From Verrucomicrobiota bacterium (GTDB taxonomy: Bacteria; Verrucomicrobiota; Verrucomicrobiia; Limisphaerales; JAFGQR01): a stretch of 34,056 nucleotides of DNA. The stretch's first letter is position 1. Each line of letters starts with the position of its first letter. This document shows, one piece after another, positions 24,082 to 31,614 of the stretch. Made by a program: the position numbers and the translations under genes. Under the pieces are notes generated by a model, which was not told the origin of the DNA, made no database searches, and saw nothing but the letters and a program-made list of their open reading frames with translations. The stretch is taken from contig JAFGQR010000068.1 in assembly GCA_016935555.1 (NCBI GenBank), positions 1 through 34,056 on the forward strand. The letters are read 5' to 3'.

Positions 24082-27000
24082 ATGAGAACATCCTCCTGCT
24101 TGCCCTGGCTCGCGCTCACCCTCGCCGCCAGCCTCCCGGCGGCGCCTGACGCCGTCATCACCTTCACCCGCTTGGATGTCCGGGCAACATCCGTTTCCGG
24201 CCAGGCGGTCCAGTGGGTCTGGACGTGGCCGCTGCAGCACGCCGGCGACTGGGGCCAGGTGTTTCCTGACGGCACCGGCGGCTTTCATGTGTTGGCCACC
24301 GGCACCAGCAACGGCGTCCCCATCGCCGTCGCCCTTGACGGGCGCACGGGCGCGTTGCTCTGGGAGCGGCCGGGCATTCCGGTGATCGGGCACGAGGATC
24401 CGGTGGCCAACCAGGTTCTCTACGCCGATCCGGTGGCGTTCCCCCGGGGCCTTCCCAAGCTCGGCGGCAGCCCCACGCCCGAGATCCTGCTCAGCCTTCC
24501 CGGCTCCCACTTTGGCGGCACCTCCAGCCGGGTCCTGTGCGTGGACGGCGCCACCGGCCAGGTCCTGTGGGAATACGTGTCTGCCGTCCCACACTTGTGG
24601 GGGTCGGGATTCGTTCCGGATGCCAATGGGGACGGCCTCTACGACGTCGTCATCCGATCGGAGCCGTCGGGGGAAGCCGGCGGAGTGGTCTGCCTCAGCG
24701 GGGCCGATGGCGCCAGCGTGGTCTGGGGTAATGGCGAGGTGGGGCGGGGCGGAGTGACGGTTCCGGACGTGACCGGGGACGGCGCGGCGGACTTTGTGGT
24801 GGGACAGTGTTGCTACGACGATCGGGTGTTCCTGCTCGACGGCCAGACAGGCGCCACGGTCTGGCAGCAGGCCTTCGGCGCCTTCGACGTGCTTGGCGTC
24901 AAGCGCCTGCCGGGCACGCTCGATGTTGTCGTCGCCGCCCAGGGTTCCTGGGAGGCAGGGGGCGTCCGGCGCTACCAAGGTGCCACCGGCCAGTCGGTGT
25001 GGGCCTGCGACGCGCGCTTCAACAATCAGACCATGGCGGGGCTGGTCCCCGTGCCGGGCGGGCATTATGTGCTGTCCGGCTGGCGGGGTGTGGGCAAGGT
25101 CGTCTGCCTCGACGCCGCCACAGGGGCGACCATCTGGCATCACATCCCGGCGTCGGATGCCGACCATATCGGGGCGGTGGTGCCGGACCAGGATGGGGAC
25201 GGTTATGGCGAGGTGCTGATCGTCAACCAGGGCGTGGTCACCCTTTATAGCACGGCCGAAGGCCGGCCCCTGGCGGAGGTGGCGGGCATGGCAGGCGCCG
25301 TCGGCCTGGCCTGGATGCCGCCATCGGCCGAAGCGTTCTGTTACACGGAGGACTTCTCGACGCCGCCGGACTGGCAAACCGATGATCCCGCCAAGCTGCA
25401 CTGGGACGCCGCGTCCGGGACGTTCCAGGGCGCGATGGTCAATACCGAGGGCACCTTCGCCTGCGTGAGCCTGCCCGGGTTCGCGCCCAACCATTTCTGG
25501 CGGCTCACGTTCGACCACATCATCCGCTCGAACGACTGGTCGGCCGGGCTGACGTTCGGCCTGTTCGACAGCCGTCATCTCCCGTTCCTGGGGGCGTGCC
25601 TGGACATGGGTGAGGTCGACCTGGGCATGGCCACCTACCTGCACGCCAACGGCCAGTCCGTCGGCACCTTCGATCCTCCGTGGCAGACCGGTGTCTGGTA
25701 CCGCACCGTCATCGAGTTCAATCCCGCCACTCGCCGGGTGTGTCTGAGGGTGTCCACCCGGGACACCGGGCAGCCGCTGTGCGCGCTGACCCTGACCGAA
25801 ACGAACCTGCCGCCCGACATCACGTATTTTGGGGTCAGCCGCGCCTTCATGAAAGACACGCTGCCGGGAGCCGACCCGGCTGCCGCCGTGCATTTCAGCC
25901 TGGACAACATCCAACTCTGCGCCACCGACCCGGCGCTGCCCGTCCAGCCCCTCGGCGAGATCCTCGTGTCGACCCTCAGGGCGACCAATATCTGGATCCT
26001 GAACACCCTCCGGCAGGACATCACCGTGCTGTCGCCCGCGTGCGGGCTGGACCTGCTGGATCTGTATCAACCCGTATGGAGCCCGGACGGCCGCTGGGTG
26101 GCCTTCCACGCATCCGACTTCGCCACCTTGTCGGGCCAGATCTACCTGGTCCGACCCGACGGCAGCGAGTGCTGCCGTGTGTCCGATGGCACGGGCAGCC
26201 TGGTCAATCCGGACTTCTCGCCGGATGGCAGCCGGCTCGCCTTCAACCAGGAGTTTGGCGACGTCTACACCCTGAGTGCCCGGTGCGGCGCCACCGACCT
26301 CCAAACCATCCCCACCACGCCTGGCTGGAGCAAGTTGCGATGGTCGCCCGACGGACATTATCTGGCCTCGGCGGCGATCCACGGTGGCGACATCTACCTT
26401 TACGAGTTCGCCACCGGCATCATCAGCAACCTGACGGAACGCCTGGCCAGCCCCACATTCCACGAGGTGGTTTGGTCGCCCGACGGCAGCCTGCTGGCCA
26501 CCATGTGGCACGACCCCGAACCGGCTCCCTGGGACACCGACATCGTCATGGTGACCCGCGACGGCAACGAGATGGTCAACCTGACCCCCGACTGGTTTGA
26601 CTCCGAGGAACGCTCCCCCACGTGGTCCCCCGATGGCCGCTTCATCCTCTTCCTCTCGAACCGGGGCGGCAACTGGAACATCTGGGCCATGCGCCCCGAC
26701 GGCACCGGCCGCACCCGGCTGACCGACACGCCCGAGGACGAGTACACCGAGGCCAGCATGAAGTTCATGGCGCCCGCGTTCACGGTCGCGCCCACCAACC
26801 AAACCGTGTCCGCCGGAACCAATGTCCGCCTGGAGATCGGCGTGATCGGCACCGGGCCGCTGACCATCCAGTGGCTGCACCATGGCCTGGCTGTGCCGCA
26901 CGCGACCAATCGCGTCCTCTTCCTGCGCGGCGTGAGTGCAGCCGAGGCGGGCGCCTATTGCGCGGTCGTGGAGGGCCCGGGCGGGGCGGTCACCAACTGC

Positions 27001-27228
27001 GCCGCCAGCGTGTCCCTCCTCAACCTCCAGATCCTGGCTGCGCTGGAGATCAGTGGCGTGGCGGGTGCCACCTACCGGATCCAGTACATGCCCGACATGA
27101 ACCATCCCTCCGATTGGATGACCCTGACCGACGTCGTCCTCCCCAGCAGCCCTTACCTCTGGGTGGATCGCCAGTCGCACGGCCAGCCCAGCCGTTTCTA
27201 CCGGGCCGTCCTGCTCTCGCAGCCCTGA
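24082..27228 (+). CDS. Large secreted VCBS/TolB/Ig-like exoprotein (cassette 2)
   Basis: From ATG 24082 the protein has 1048 residues and a signal peptide (hydrophobic to about residue 16, cleavage near SLPA). I exclude the longer frame from 24022 because it adds unrelated residues before a perfect signal peptide. VCBS-type loops lie at about 175-380 (PDANGDGLYD, PDVTGDGAAD, PDQDGDGYGE). A concanavalin/LamG-like insertion at about 420-615 (YTEDFSTPPDW to FSLDNIQLC) is absent from the cassette 1 paralogue. TolB/PD40 blades follow at about 660-880 (WSPDGRWVAF, FSPDGSRLAF, WSPDGHYLAS, WSPDGSLLAT, WSPDGRFILF, NIWAMRPDGTG), then an Ig-like domain (about 897-975) and a C-terminal module ending SRFYRAVLLSQP. 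No catalytic residues are recognised. The domain order parallels 14635-18210, so the two descend from one ancestor and diverged by domain gain and loss. A role in binding an extracellular ligand or polymer is inferred. Confidence 0.88.
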   Translation: MRTSSCLPWLALTLAASLPAAPDAVITFTRLDVRATSVSGQAVQWVWTWPLQHAGDWGQVFPDGTGGFHVLATGTSNGVPIAVALDGRTGALLWERPGIPVIGHEDPVANQVLYADPVAFPRGLPKLGGSPTPEILLSLPGSHFGGTSSRVLCVDGATGQVLWEYVSAVPHLWGSGFVPDANGDGLYDVVIRSEPSGEAGGVVCLSGADGASVVWGNGEVGRGGVTVPDVTGDGAADFVVGQCCYDDRVFLLDGQTGATVWQQAFGAFDVLGVKRLPGTLDVVVAAQGSWEAGGVRRYQGATGQSVWACDARFNNQTMAGLVPVPGGHYVLSGWRGVGKVVCLDAATGATIWHHIPASDADHIGAVVPDQDGDGYGEVLIVNQGVVTLYSTAEGRPLAEVAGMAGAVGLAWMPPSAEAFCYTEDFSTPPDWQTDDPAKLHWDAASGTFQGAMVNTEGTFACVSLPGFAPNHFWRLTFDHIIRSNDWSAGLTFGLFDSRHLPFLGACLDMGEVDLGMATYLHANGQSVGTFDPPWQTGVWYRTVIEFNPATRRVCLRVSTRDTGQPLCALTLTETNLPPDITYFGVSRAFMKDTLPGADPAAAVHFSLDNIQLCATDPALPVQPLGEILVSTLRATNIWILNTLRQDITVLSPACGLDLLDLYQPVWSPDGRWVAFHASDFATLSGQIYLVRPDGSECCRVSDGTGSLVNPDFSPDGSRLAFNQEFGDVYTLSARCGATDLQTIPTTPGWSKLRWSPDGHYLASAAIHGGDIYLYEFATGIISNLTERLASPTFHEVVWSPDGSLLATMWHDPEPAPWDTDIVMVTRDGNEMVNLTPDWFDSEERSPTWSPDGRFILFLSNRGGNWNIWAMRPDGTGRTRLTDTPEDEYTEASMKFMAPAFTVAPTNQTVSAGTNVRLEIGVIGTGPLTIQWLHHGLAVPHATNRVLFLRGVSAAEAGAYCAVVEGPGGAVTNCAASVSLLNLQILAALEISGVAGATYRIQYMPDMNHPSDWMTLTDVVLPSSPYLWVDRQSHGQPSRFYRAVLLSQP

Positions 27229-27285
27229 GCCGCCCGGCTGTGCGCCGGCGCCGGGAGCGGCGGGGCCGGCGCCGGCCATCGGCCG

Positions 27286-27338
27286 TGTGACGATCGTCAC
27301 ATCGAAATGACGGTAATTCTGATGTGACGATCGTTACG
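27286..27338. repeat. Pair of GTGACGATCGTCAC-type palindromes
   Basis: TGTGACGATCGTCACA at 27286-27301 is a perfect 16-bp palindrome. TGTGACGATCGTTACG at 27323-27338 is nearly the same site. The 18-mers 27286-27303 and 27321-27338 also form an inverted repeat with 16 of 18 matches around a 17-base loop. They occupy the gap between two convergent genes, which suits a bidirectional terminator or a structural element better than a promoter operator. The centres are 37 bp apart. Confidence 0.7.
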
Positions 27339-27390
27339 CGAGAACGTGGAATTTGCGGGGTGGCCGGGTTCGGCGGGGCGTGCTTCCGCG

Positions 27391-28452
27391 TCACCGCGCG
27401 AACGGCTTGCGGGGTTCGATTTCGCTTGAGATGCGCAGGCGTTTCATCAGGCGGGCCGTGAGCGTCTGTTCGCGCTCCGCCCAGGCCTCGTCGGGCGCCT
27501 CGAGCCCGACGAGGCAGCTGCCGCCGGCGATGGCGCCGTGGCCACCGGCGAGGCGGCGTTCGCCGAAGACCTCGCGCAAGACTTCACCGGCCTGGGCGTC
27601 GGGGCGGTTGGTGCGCAGGGACGCGTGGAGGCGGCCCTGGCAGCGGCCGGTGACGAGGCACCAGTGCAATTGGCGGTAGGCCAGGAGAAATTCCGCCACC
27701 TGCGACACCAGGTCCGGCGTGCTGACGGCGCCCAGGTGAGAGACCAGGAGCCGCCGCGAGACGGTGGCGTTGCGGATGCCCTTGCCGAGCGTGGCGAAGA
27801 AGTTCTGGGGCCGCTGCGGGTTTTGGATGCGGGCCAGGAGGCGCATGTCGCAATGCTGCAGGACGGCAAGATAGGTCTGGAGGACGTCCGGACGGGTCGC
27901 GCGGTACAGGTCCAGGGTGTCGGTGAGAATGCCGTAGGCCAGCGCCGTGGCGACCCGGGGCGGGATGGGGGCGGCCTGGCGCAGCAGTGCCTGGGCGACA
28001 ATCACGCACGTGGCGCCGCAGTGGGGATCGATGATCACCAAGTCGGCTTCCGGCGGCGCAGCCGAGGCATGCTGGTCAATGACGAGCGTGGCGCGGCGTT
28101 TTCTGGGGAACGCATTGTTGCCGAACCCGGGCTGGGTGTCCACGAGCGCCACGCGCGCCTCCTTCTTGAACACGCCCCGCTTGACCTTGTGAATCCGGAT
28201 CTTCAACAGACGCACCATTTCCCGGTTCTCCGTGCGGCCCACCGCACCGCCGTAGAACAGGCGCGATTCCACCCCCACCATCGTCTGAACCAGATGCTGC
28301 AGGGCGAACCCGGCCGCCAAGGCGTCCGGGTCCGGGTAATCGTGCATGAGAATGAGCAGGGGGGCGAGGGTGTTGCGGCGCTGCTCCAGGAATTCGAGCA
28401 GCCGGTCCGCGTGGGTCACGGCCGTCGGCGGGGTGTCGGCGGGTTGGTTCAC
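27391..28452 (-). CDS. DHH-family phosphoesterase (NrnA/RecJ-like)
   Basis: A 353-residue cytoplasmic enzyme of the DHH/DHHA1 superfamily, whose members hydrolyse short RNAs, pAp or cyclic dinucleotide products with two metal ions. I place the start at GTG 28452 because GGAGG lies six bases upstream; the frame upstream of it is Pro/Arg-rich and lacks family features. Motifs: DYPDPDALAAGF at 38-49 (motif I), DTQPGF at 105-110 (motif II), DQHAS at 126-130, where the classical DHH reads DQH, and GATC at 146-149. The DHHA1 substrate domain has GGHGAIAGGS near 303-312, matching the usual GGHxxAAG. The gene stands alone: convergent with the exoprotein gene, with a 288-bp gap to the SDR gene upstream. 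Substrate choice between nanoRNA and pAp cannot be made from sequence. Confidence 0.88.
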   Translation of the reverse strand: MNQPADTPPTAVTHADRLLEFLEQRRNTLAPLLILMHDYPDPDALAAGFALQHLVQTMVGVESRLFYGGAVGRTENREMVRLLKIRIHKVKRGVFKKEARVALVDTQPGFGNNAFPRKRRATLVIDQHASAAPPEADLVIIDPHCGATCVIVAQALLRQAAPIPPRVATALAYGILTDTLDLYRATRPDVLQTYLAVLQHCDMRLLARIQNPQRPQNFFATLGKGIRNATVSRRLLVSHLGAVSTPDLVSQVAEFLLAYRQLHWCLVTGRCQGRLHASLRTNRPDAQAGEVLREVFGERRLAGGHGAIAGGSCLVGLEAPDEAWAEREQTLTARLMKRLRISSEIEPRKPFAR

Positions 28453-28458
28453 GGCAAT

Positions 28459-28463
28459 CCTCC
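28459..28463 (-). promoter_or_regulatory. Shine-Dalgarno site deciding the GTG start of the DHH gene
   Basis: On the minus strand GGAGG is followed by ATTGCC and then GTG at 28452. The six-base spacing is near ideal. It is the clearest ribosome site in the window and rejects the longer frame that begins at 28593. Confidence 0.8.
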
Positions 28464-28740
28464 GTCGCGGGCGCTGTCGGGGCGGGTGCCCTGAAGTCGG
28501 CGGTCCGACCGGGGCGCGGCATTTCCTGAAAGGCGCGCCACCGCGAAGCGGTGTTGCCGAGCGGGGCGCTGGACGATTCCAATCCGCGCCCATTCACCAG
28601 TCACGTCTCGCTGCCGCCCGCGCGTCGAAATGGGGTGAGGCCGCGCCTCGCCAAGCGGTTTTGGCGTGGGCGCTGTTGGCACGAAAGCGCTCCCTGGTTC
28701 AAATGGGGTTCCGGGACTCATTGTGGCCGGTGGTTATCGG

Positions 28741-29511
28741 TCAAAACACGCGTGCCAGCGCGCCGCCATCCACAAGCAGCACGGTGCCGGTGATGTAACT
28801 GCCCGCTTCGCTGGCGAGCAGCAGCGCCGGCCCCATCAGTTCCTCGGGCCGGGCCCAGCGTCCCAGGGCTGTGCGGGCGGCCAGGGCGTCCTGCTGGGCC
28901 TGGGTGAGGATGGACATCGGCATTTCGGTGGCGAATGGGCCTGGGGCAAGGCAGTTGACGGTGATGTTGAACGGCCCCAGATCGAGGGCACTAGCCTGGG
29001 CCAGGCCGATCAGCCCCGCCTTGGTTGCCGAATAGGCGTTGCGTCCGGCGGTGCTGGCCAAGCCCATGATGGAGGAAATGTGAATGACGCGCCCCCAGCG
29101 GCGGGCCTTCATGCCGGGGACCAGGGCGCGCGTCAGGGCCATGCAGCTGGTCAGGTTCAATTCCACCAGCCGATCCCAGGTGGCGTCGTCGACCTGGTCG
29201 ATCGGCTGGGGCGCATTTTGGCCGGCGTTGTTCACCAGAATGTCGATTTTGTCCAGCGCCTCGATCGCCTGCCCCGCCAGCCGCTGCACGTCGTCCCGAC
29301 GCGTCATGTCCGAAACCGCGCATTCGGCGCGGCGGCCGGTTTCCTGGCGGATCTCGGCGGCGGCCTGCCGCAATTCGTCGGGGTGGCGGCTGCACAGGAA
29401 GACATCGGCGCCGGCCTGGGCCAGAACGCGGGCCATGGCCTTGCCGAGGCCGCGGCTTCCGCCGGTGACCAAGGCCGCCTTGCCCGTCAGATCAAACAGG
29501 CTGCAGTTCAT
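28741..29511 (-). CDS. Short-chain dehydrogenase/reductase, FabG-like
   Basis: A 256-residue classical SDR. From ATG 29511: nucleotide-binding TGGSRGLG at 16-23, NNAG at 94-97, catalytic Ser in ISS at 145-147, and YxxxK as Tyr160/Lys164 in YSATK. An LAPGPFATEM segment and the C-terminal SYITGTVLLVDGG are typical of gluconate 5-dehydrogenase and 3-ketoacyl reductase-like members. The GTG at 29559 would add 16 unrelated residues and is not preferred. It is a soluble NAD(P)H enzyme; Arg at 20 and 42 and the absence of an acidic residue after the second strand (CSRH) suggest NADPH preference, though weakly. It diverges from the UroD-like gene. Sugar acids or polyols are the likely substrates given the carbohydrate setting, but this is a guess. 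Confidence 0.92.
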   Translation of the reverse strand: MNCSLFDLTGKAALVTGGSRGLGKAMARVLAQAGADVFLCSRHPDELRQAAAEIRQETGRRAECAVSDMTRRDDVQRLAGQAIEALDKIDILVNNAGQNAPQPIDQVDDATWDRLVELNLTSCMALTRALVPGMKARRWGRVIHISSIMGLASTAGRNAYSATKAGLIGLAQASALDLGPFNITVNCLAPGPFATEMPMSILTQAQQDALAARTALGRWARPEELMGPALLLASEAGSYITGTVLLVDGGALARVF

Positions 29512-29722
29512 CGGCGGCAGTATGCATTGCCGACGGCGAACGCGACAAGCGCAATGCACGGTTCATGATTCCGGGCGGCTTTGGGTTGGGGGAGGGGCTG
29601 TTGCGGGTCGGGCCAATTGCGGCTTGTGCCGAAGGCTGCGGGTGTGTAACACGTTGCCATGCAAGCTGTGCGAGTGATGGCCCTCAACAGCCGGGAGCAA
29701 ACCTGGCTCGCGCAATCGTCCT

Positions 29723-30787
29723 ATGAACCCTTCAGGCGGCCTGTCATCTGAATGTGCCTCCCGCGAACGCATGCGGCGCGTGCTTGCGGGGCAGAAGGTG
29801 TGCCGCCCGGTTGTGGGGCCGCTGGCGGTGCATTACTGCGCCCGGCTTGCCGGGGTGTCGTTGTGCGATTACACATTGAACCCCAACGTGTTGGCCGATT
29901 GCGTCCTTCGGTATTACGAGCGGTTCCGACCGGACGCGGTATGGCTTTCGGCGGACACGTGGGTGACGGCGCAGGCGATGGGGGCGCCCGTTGCCTTTCC
30001 CGGGCCGGATCAGCCCATGGCGGGCGCCGGCGGGCCGCGCGTAATCACCGCGGCGGACATCGACCGGCTGCCGCCGCCCGATCCTTACAGCCGGGGCCGA
30101 TGTCCATTGATGCTCCAAGCCATGCGCCGCCTGCATGCCGTCCTTGGCCGCGACGTGTTCCTCGTCGGCTGCTTCGACCAATACCCCTTTTCGCTGGCGT
30201 GCGCGCTTATGGGCCTCGAACAGGCCATGCTCGGGCTGGCTGACGACCGGTCGCGGGTGGAAGCGTTGATGGCCCGCTGCGTTGACCACGTGGTGGCTTA
30301 CGGGCAGGCGCTGGCCGAGGCCGGCGCCGACTTGCTCAGCGGGGGGGATTCGCCGGCGGGCCTGCTGGGGCCCGCGCTCTACGGCCAGGTGGCCCTGCCA
30401 TTCGAGCAGCGCGTGATCGCCGCGCTCAAAACGCGAACCCGGCGGCCCGTCTCCCTCCACATCTGCGGCAACACCACCCCGATCCTCCCGGACATGGCAG
30501 CCTCAGGCGCCGATGTGCTGGAATTGGATCACCAAGTCGACATGACGCTTGCGTGCCGGCTCGTTCCCCGGCATGTGACCATCTGGGGCAACCTCGACCC
30601 CGTCGCCGTCCTCGCCCAGGGTTCCCCGGCCGATGTGTCGCGTGCGGCGCGCGCGTTCCTGCAGGCCATGGCCGCCGCAGGCCATGACCGGCATGTGCTC
30701 AGTTCGGGCTGCACCCTGGCGGTGGAAACGCCCGCCGAAAACCTGCAAGCGCTGATGGACGCCAGGGATGCGGTTGGGCGCCCGTGA
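29723..30787 (+). CDS. UroD/MtaA-like corrinoid methyltransferase family protein
   Basis: The 354-residue protein has the TIM-barrel fold shared by uroporphyrinogen decarboxylase and the MtaA/CmuA methyltransferases. It lacks the N-terminal Arg-rich substrate motif of true HemE. Zinc-ligand candidates of the methyltransferase branch are present: His246 and Cys248 in LHICGNT, and Cys330 in SSGCTLAVETP. By family knowledge this indicates methyl transfer between a corrinoid protein and a thiol or folate. No corrinoid protein gene is adjacent. Other signs: GGDSPAG at 207-213 and GNLDP at 289-293. The start ATG at 29723 has no strong ribosome site; ATG at codon 17 is possible. The gene ends just before a hairpin-type repeat at 30784-30800 and is convergent with the PagL-like gene. 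In Verrucomicrobia such paralogues are numerous and mostly of unknown substrate. Confidence 0.85.
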   Translation: MNPSGGLSSECASRERMRRVLAGQKVCRPVVGPLAVHYCARLAGVSLCDYTLNPNVLADCVLRYYERFRPDAVWLSADTWVTAQAMGAPVAFPGPDQPMAGAGGPRVITAADIDRLPPPDPYSRGRCPLMLQAMRRLHAVLGRDVFLVGCFDQYPFSLACALMGLEQAMLGLADDRSRVEALMARCVDHVVAYGQALAEAGADLLSGGDSPAGLLGPALYGQVALPFEQRVIAALKTRTRRPVSLHICGNTTPILPDMAASGADVLELDHQVDMTLACRLVPRHVTIWGNLDPVAVLAQGSPADVSRAARAFLQAMAAAGHDRHVLSSGCTLAVETPAENLQALMDARDAVGRP

Positions 30788-30800
30788 CCGCAGTCGCCGC
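30784..30800 (+). repeat. Second copy of dispersed GACCGCAGTCGCCGC repeat
   Basis: GACCGCAGTCGCCGC at 30786-30800 matches 15 bases of the hairpin at 10471-10490 (opposite strand). It begins at the stop codon of the UroD-like gene (TGA at 30785-30787) and lies in the 31-bp gap to the convergent PagL-like gene. Here only part of the stem is preserved. Confidence 0.45.
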
Positions 30801-30818
30801 GACACCGTCGGGCGCGAC

Positions 30819-31364
30819 TTAGAATCGGAATGCCGCGCTGACGAAGTGCACGTTCAGGCCGGGATTGGGTTTGGCCATGCCTCCATTGGACATGTGCTGG
30901 AACCGGTAGCCCACTTCCCATCGCGCATGCACCCGCCAGTCCATCCCCACATGGCTGGTGATCTGAAAGCGAATTCCCAGGTCGCGCTCGCCGAAGGTGT
31001 ATCGGCTCAGGCCCGTCGGCCGGCAGCCGATGTTGGCGGACACCGGCAGCGCGCCCTGCCCGATGACCAGGCTCGGCCCCAGCGAGCCGACATACCCGAA
31101 CTCATCTGAGCGCACCAGCGTGCCGGAGGTCAGCTCAAGCCGCGGCCACAGGCGCCACTGGCGGCCCAGGCTCCAAACCCAGGGCAGGTCGCGATTGAGA
31201 AATCCCTCGTATTGCCAGATGGAATTGTTACTGGAAGACACCCCGGCTCGGACGCCCGCGGAGAAGAGGTTGGTTTCGTGGGCCGGTAGGGGGACGGTGG
31301 CTAACAACACCCCCACGGCCAACAGCAGACGCCTGCCACGATGGCTGTTGTTGTTAAATCGCAT
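30819..31364 (-). CDS. PagL-like lipid A 3-O-deacylase (acyloxyacyl hydrolase)
   Basis: A 181-residue outer-membrane protein with a signal peptide (hydrophobic 13-27, then AHE) and beta-barrel-like alternating strands ending in a C-terminal Phe, the usual outer-membrane insertion signal. YRFQHMSNGGMAKPNPGLN at 153-171 is the PagL signature; His157 and Ser159 match the catalytic pair of Pseudomonas PagL. The third catalytic acid of that enzyme would fall at Asn171, a change seen in other homologues as far as I recall. PagL removes the 3-O acyl chain from lipid A and thereby alters outer-membrane charge and host recognition. Its presence implies an LPS-bearing diderm. The gene stands alone, convergent with the UroD-like gene, and 250 bp from the GH127 gene on the other side, a gap in which I see no gene. 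Confidence 0.88.
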   Translation of the reverse strand: MRFNNNSHRGRRLLLAVGVLLATVPLPAHETNLFSAGVRAGVSSSNNSIWQYEGFLNRDLPWVWSLGRQWRLWPRLELTSGTLVRSDEFGYVGSLGPSLVIGQGALPVSANIGCRPTGLSRYTFGERDLGIRFQITSHVGMDWRVHARWEVGYRFQHMSNGGMAKPNPGLNVHFVSAAFRF

Positions 31365-31614
31365 CCGGGAACCCTACGGAATCTCCTCGGGCAAGGCAAG
31401 ATCCGACGGGTCACCCTCGAAATAACACTTGGCGATCCGGTGTGCCATCGGCTCGATTCCTCATCCGCGCTGCCGCTTCCGCGCGCGCATCGTTCTTCCG
31501 GTTCTCAGGTCCAACCGATGAGCGATCTCGCAAAACGCAGTAAGATGTTGTTTTGAGGGCTGACCCACGCTCAAAGGGCTCGACCCGCTCGATGGTCTGC
31601 GCTATCCACAGGCC

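Noticed and set aside
23896..27300. Minus-strand open frame continuing more than 1100 codons upstream of sigma factor 2
   Set aside because: It lies antisense to the exoprotein gene, is rich in Gly/Arg/His/Val with no domain, and is a GC-driven shadow. The sigma fold begins only at the MQMPDG start.
28641..28717. tRNA-like stretch with a D-arm-like GCCAAGCGGTTTTGGC and a T-loop-like GGTTCAAAT
   Set aside because: The acceptor arms do not pair, the T stem fails with the standard loop (G53-C61 is lost), and position 33 would not be T. At best it is a tRNA relic; more likely chance.
31552..31575. TTTGAG...CTCAAA inverted repeat upstream of the GH127 gene
   Set aside because: Six-base arms with a 12-base loop are expected by chance in 34 kb; position alone is not enough to call an operator.
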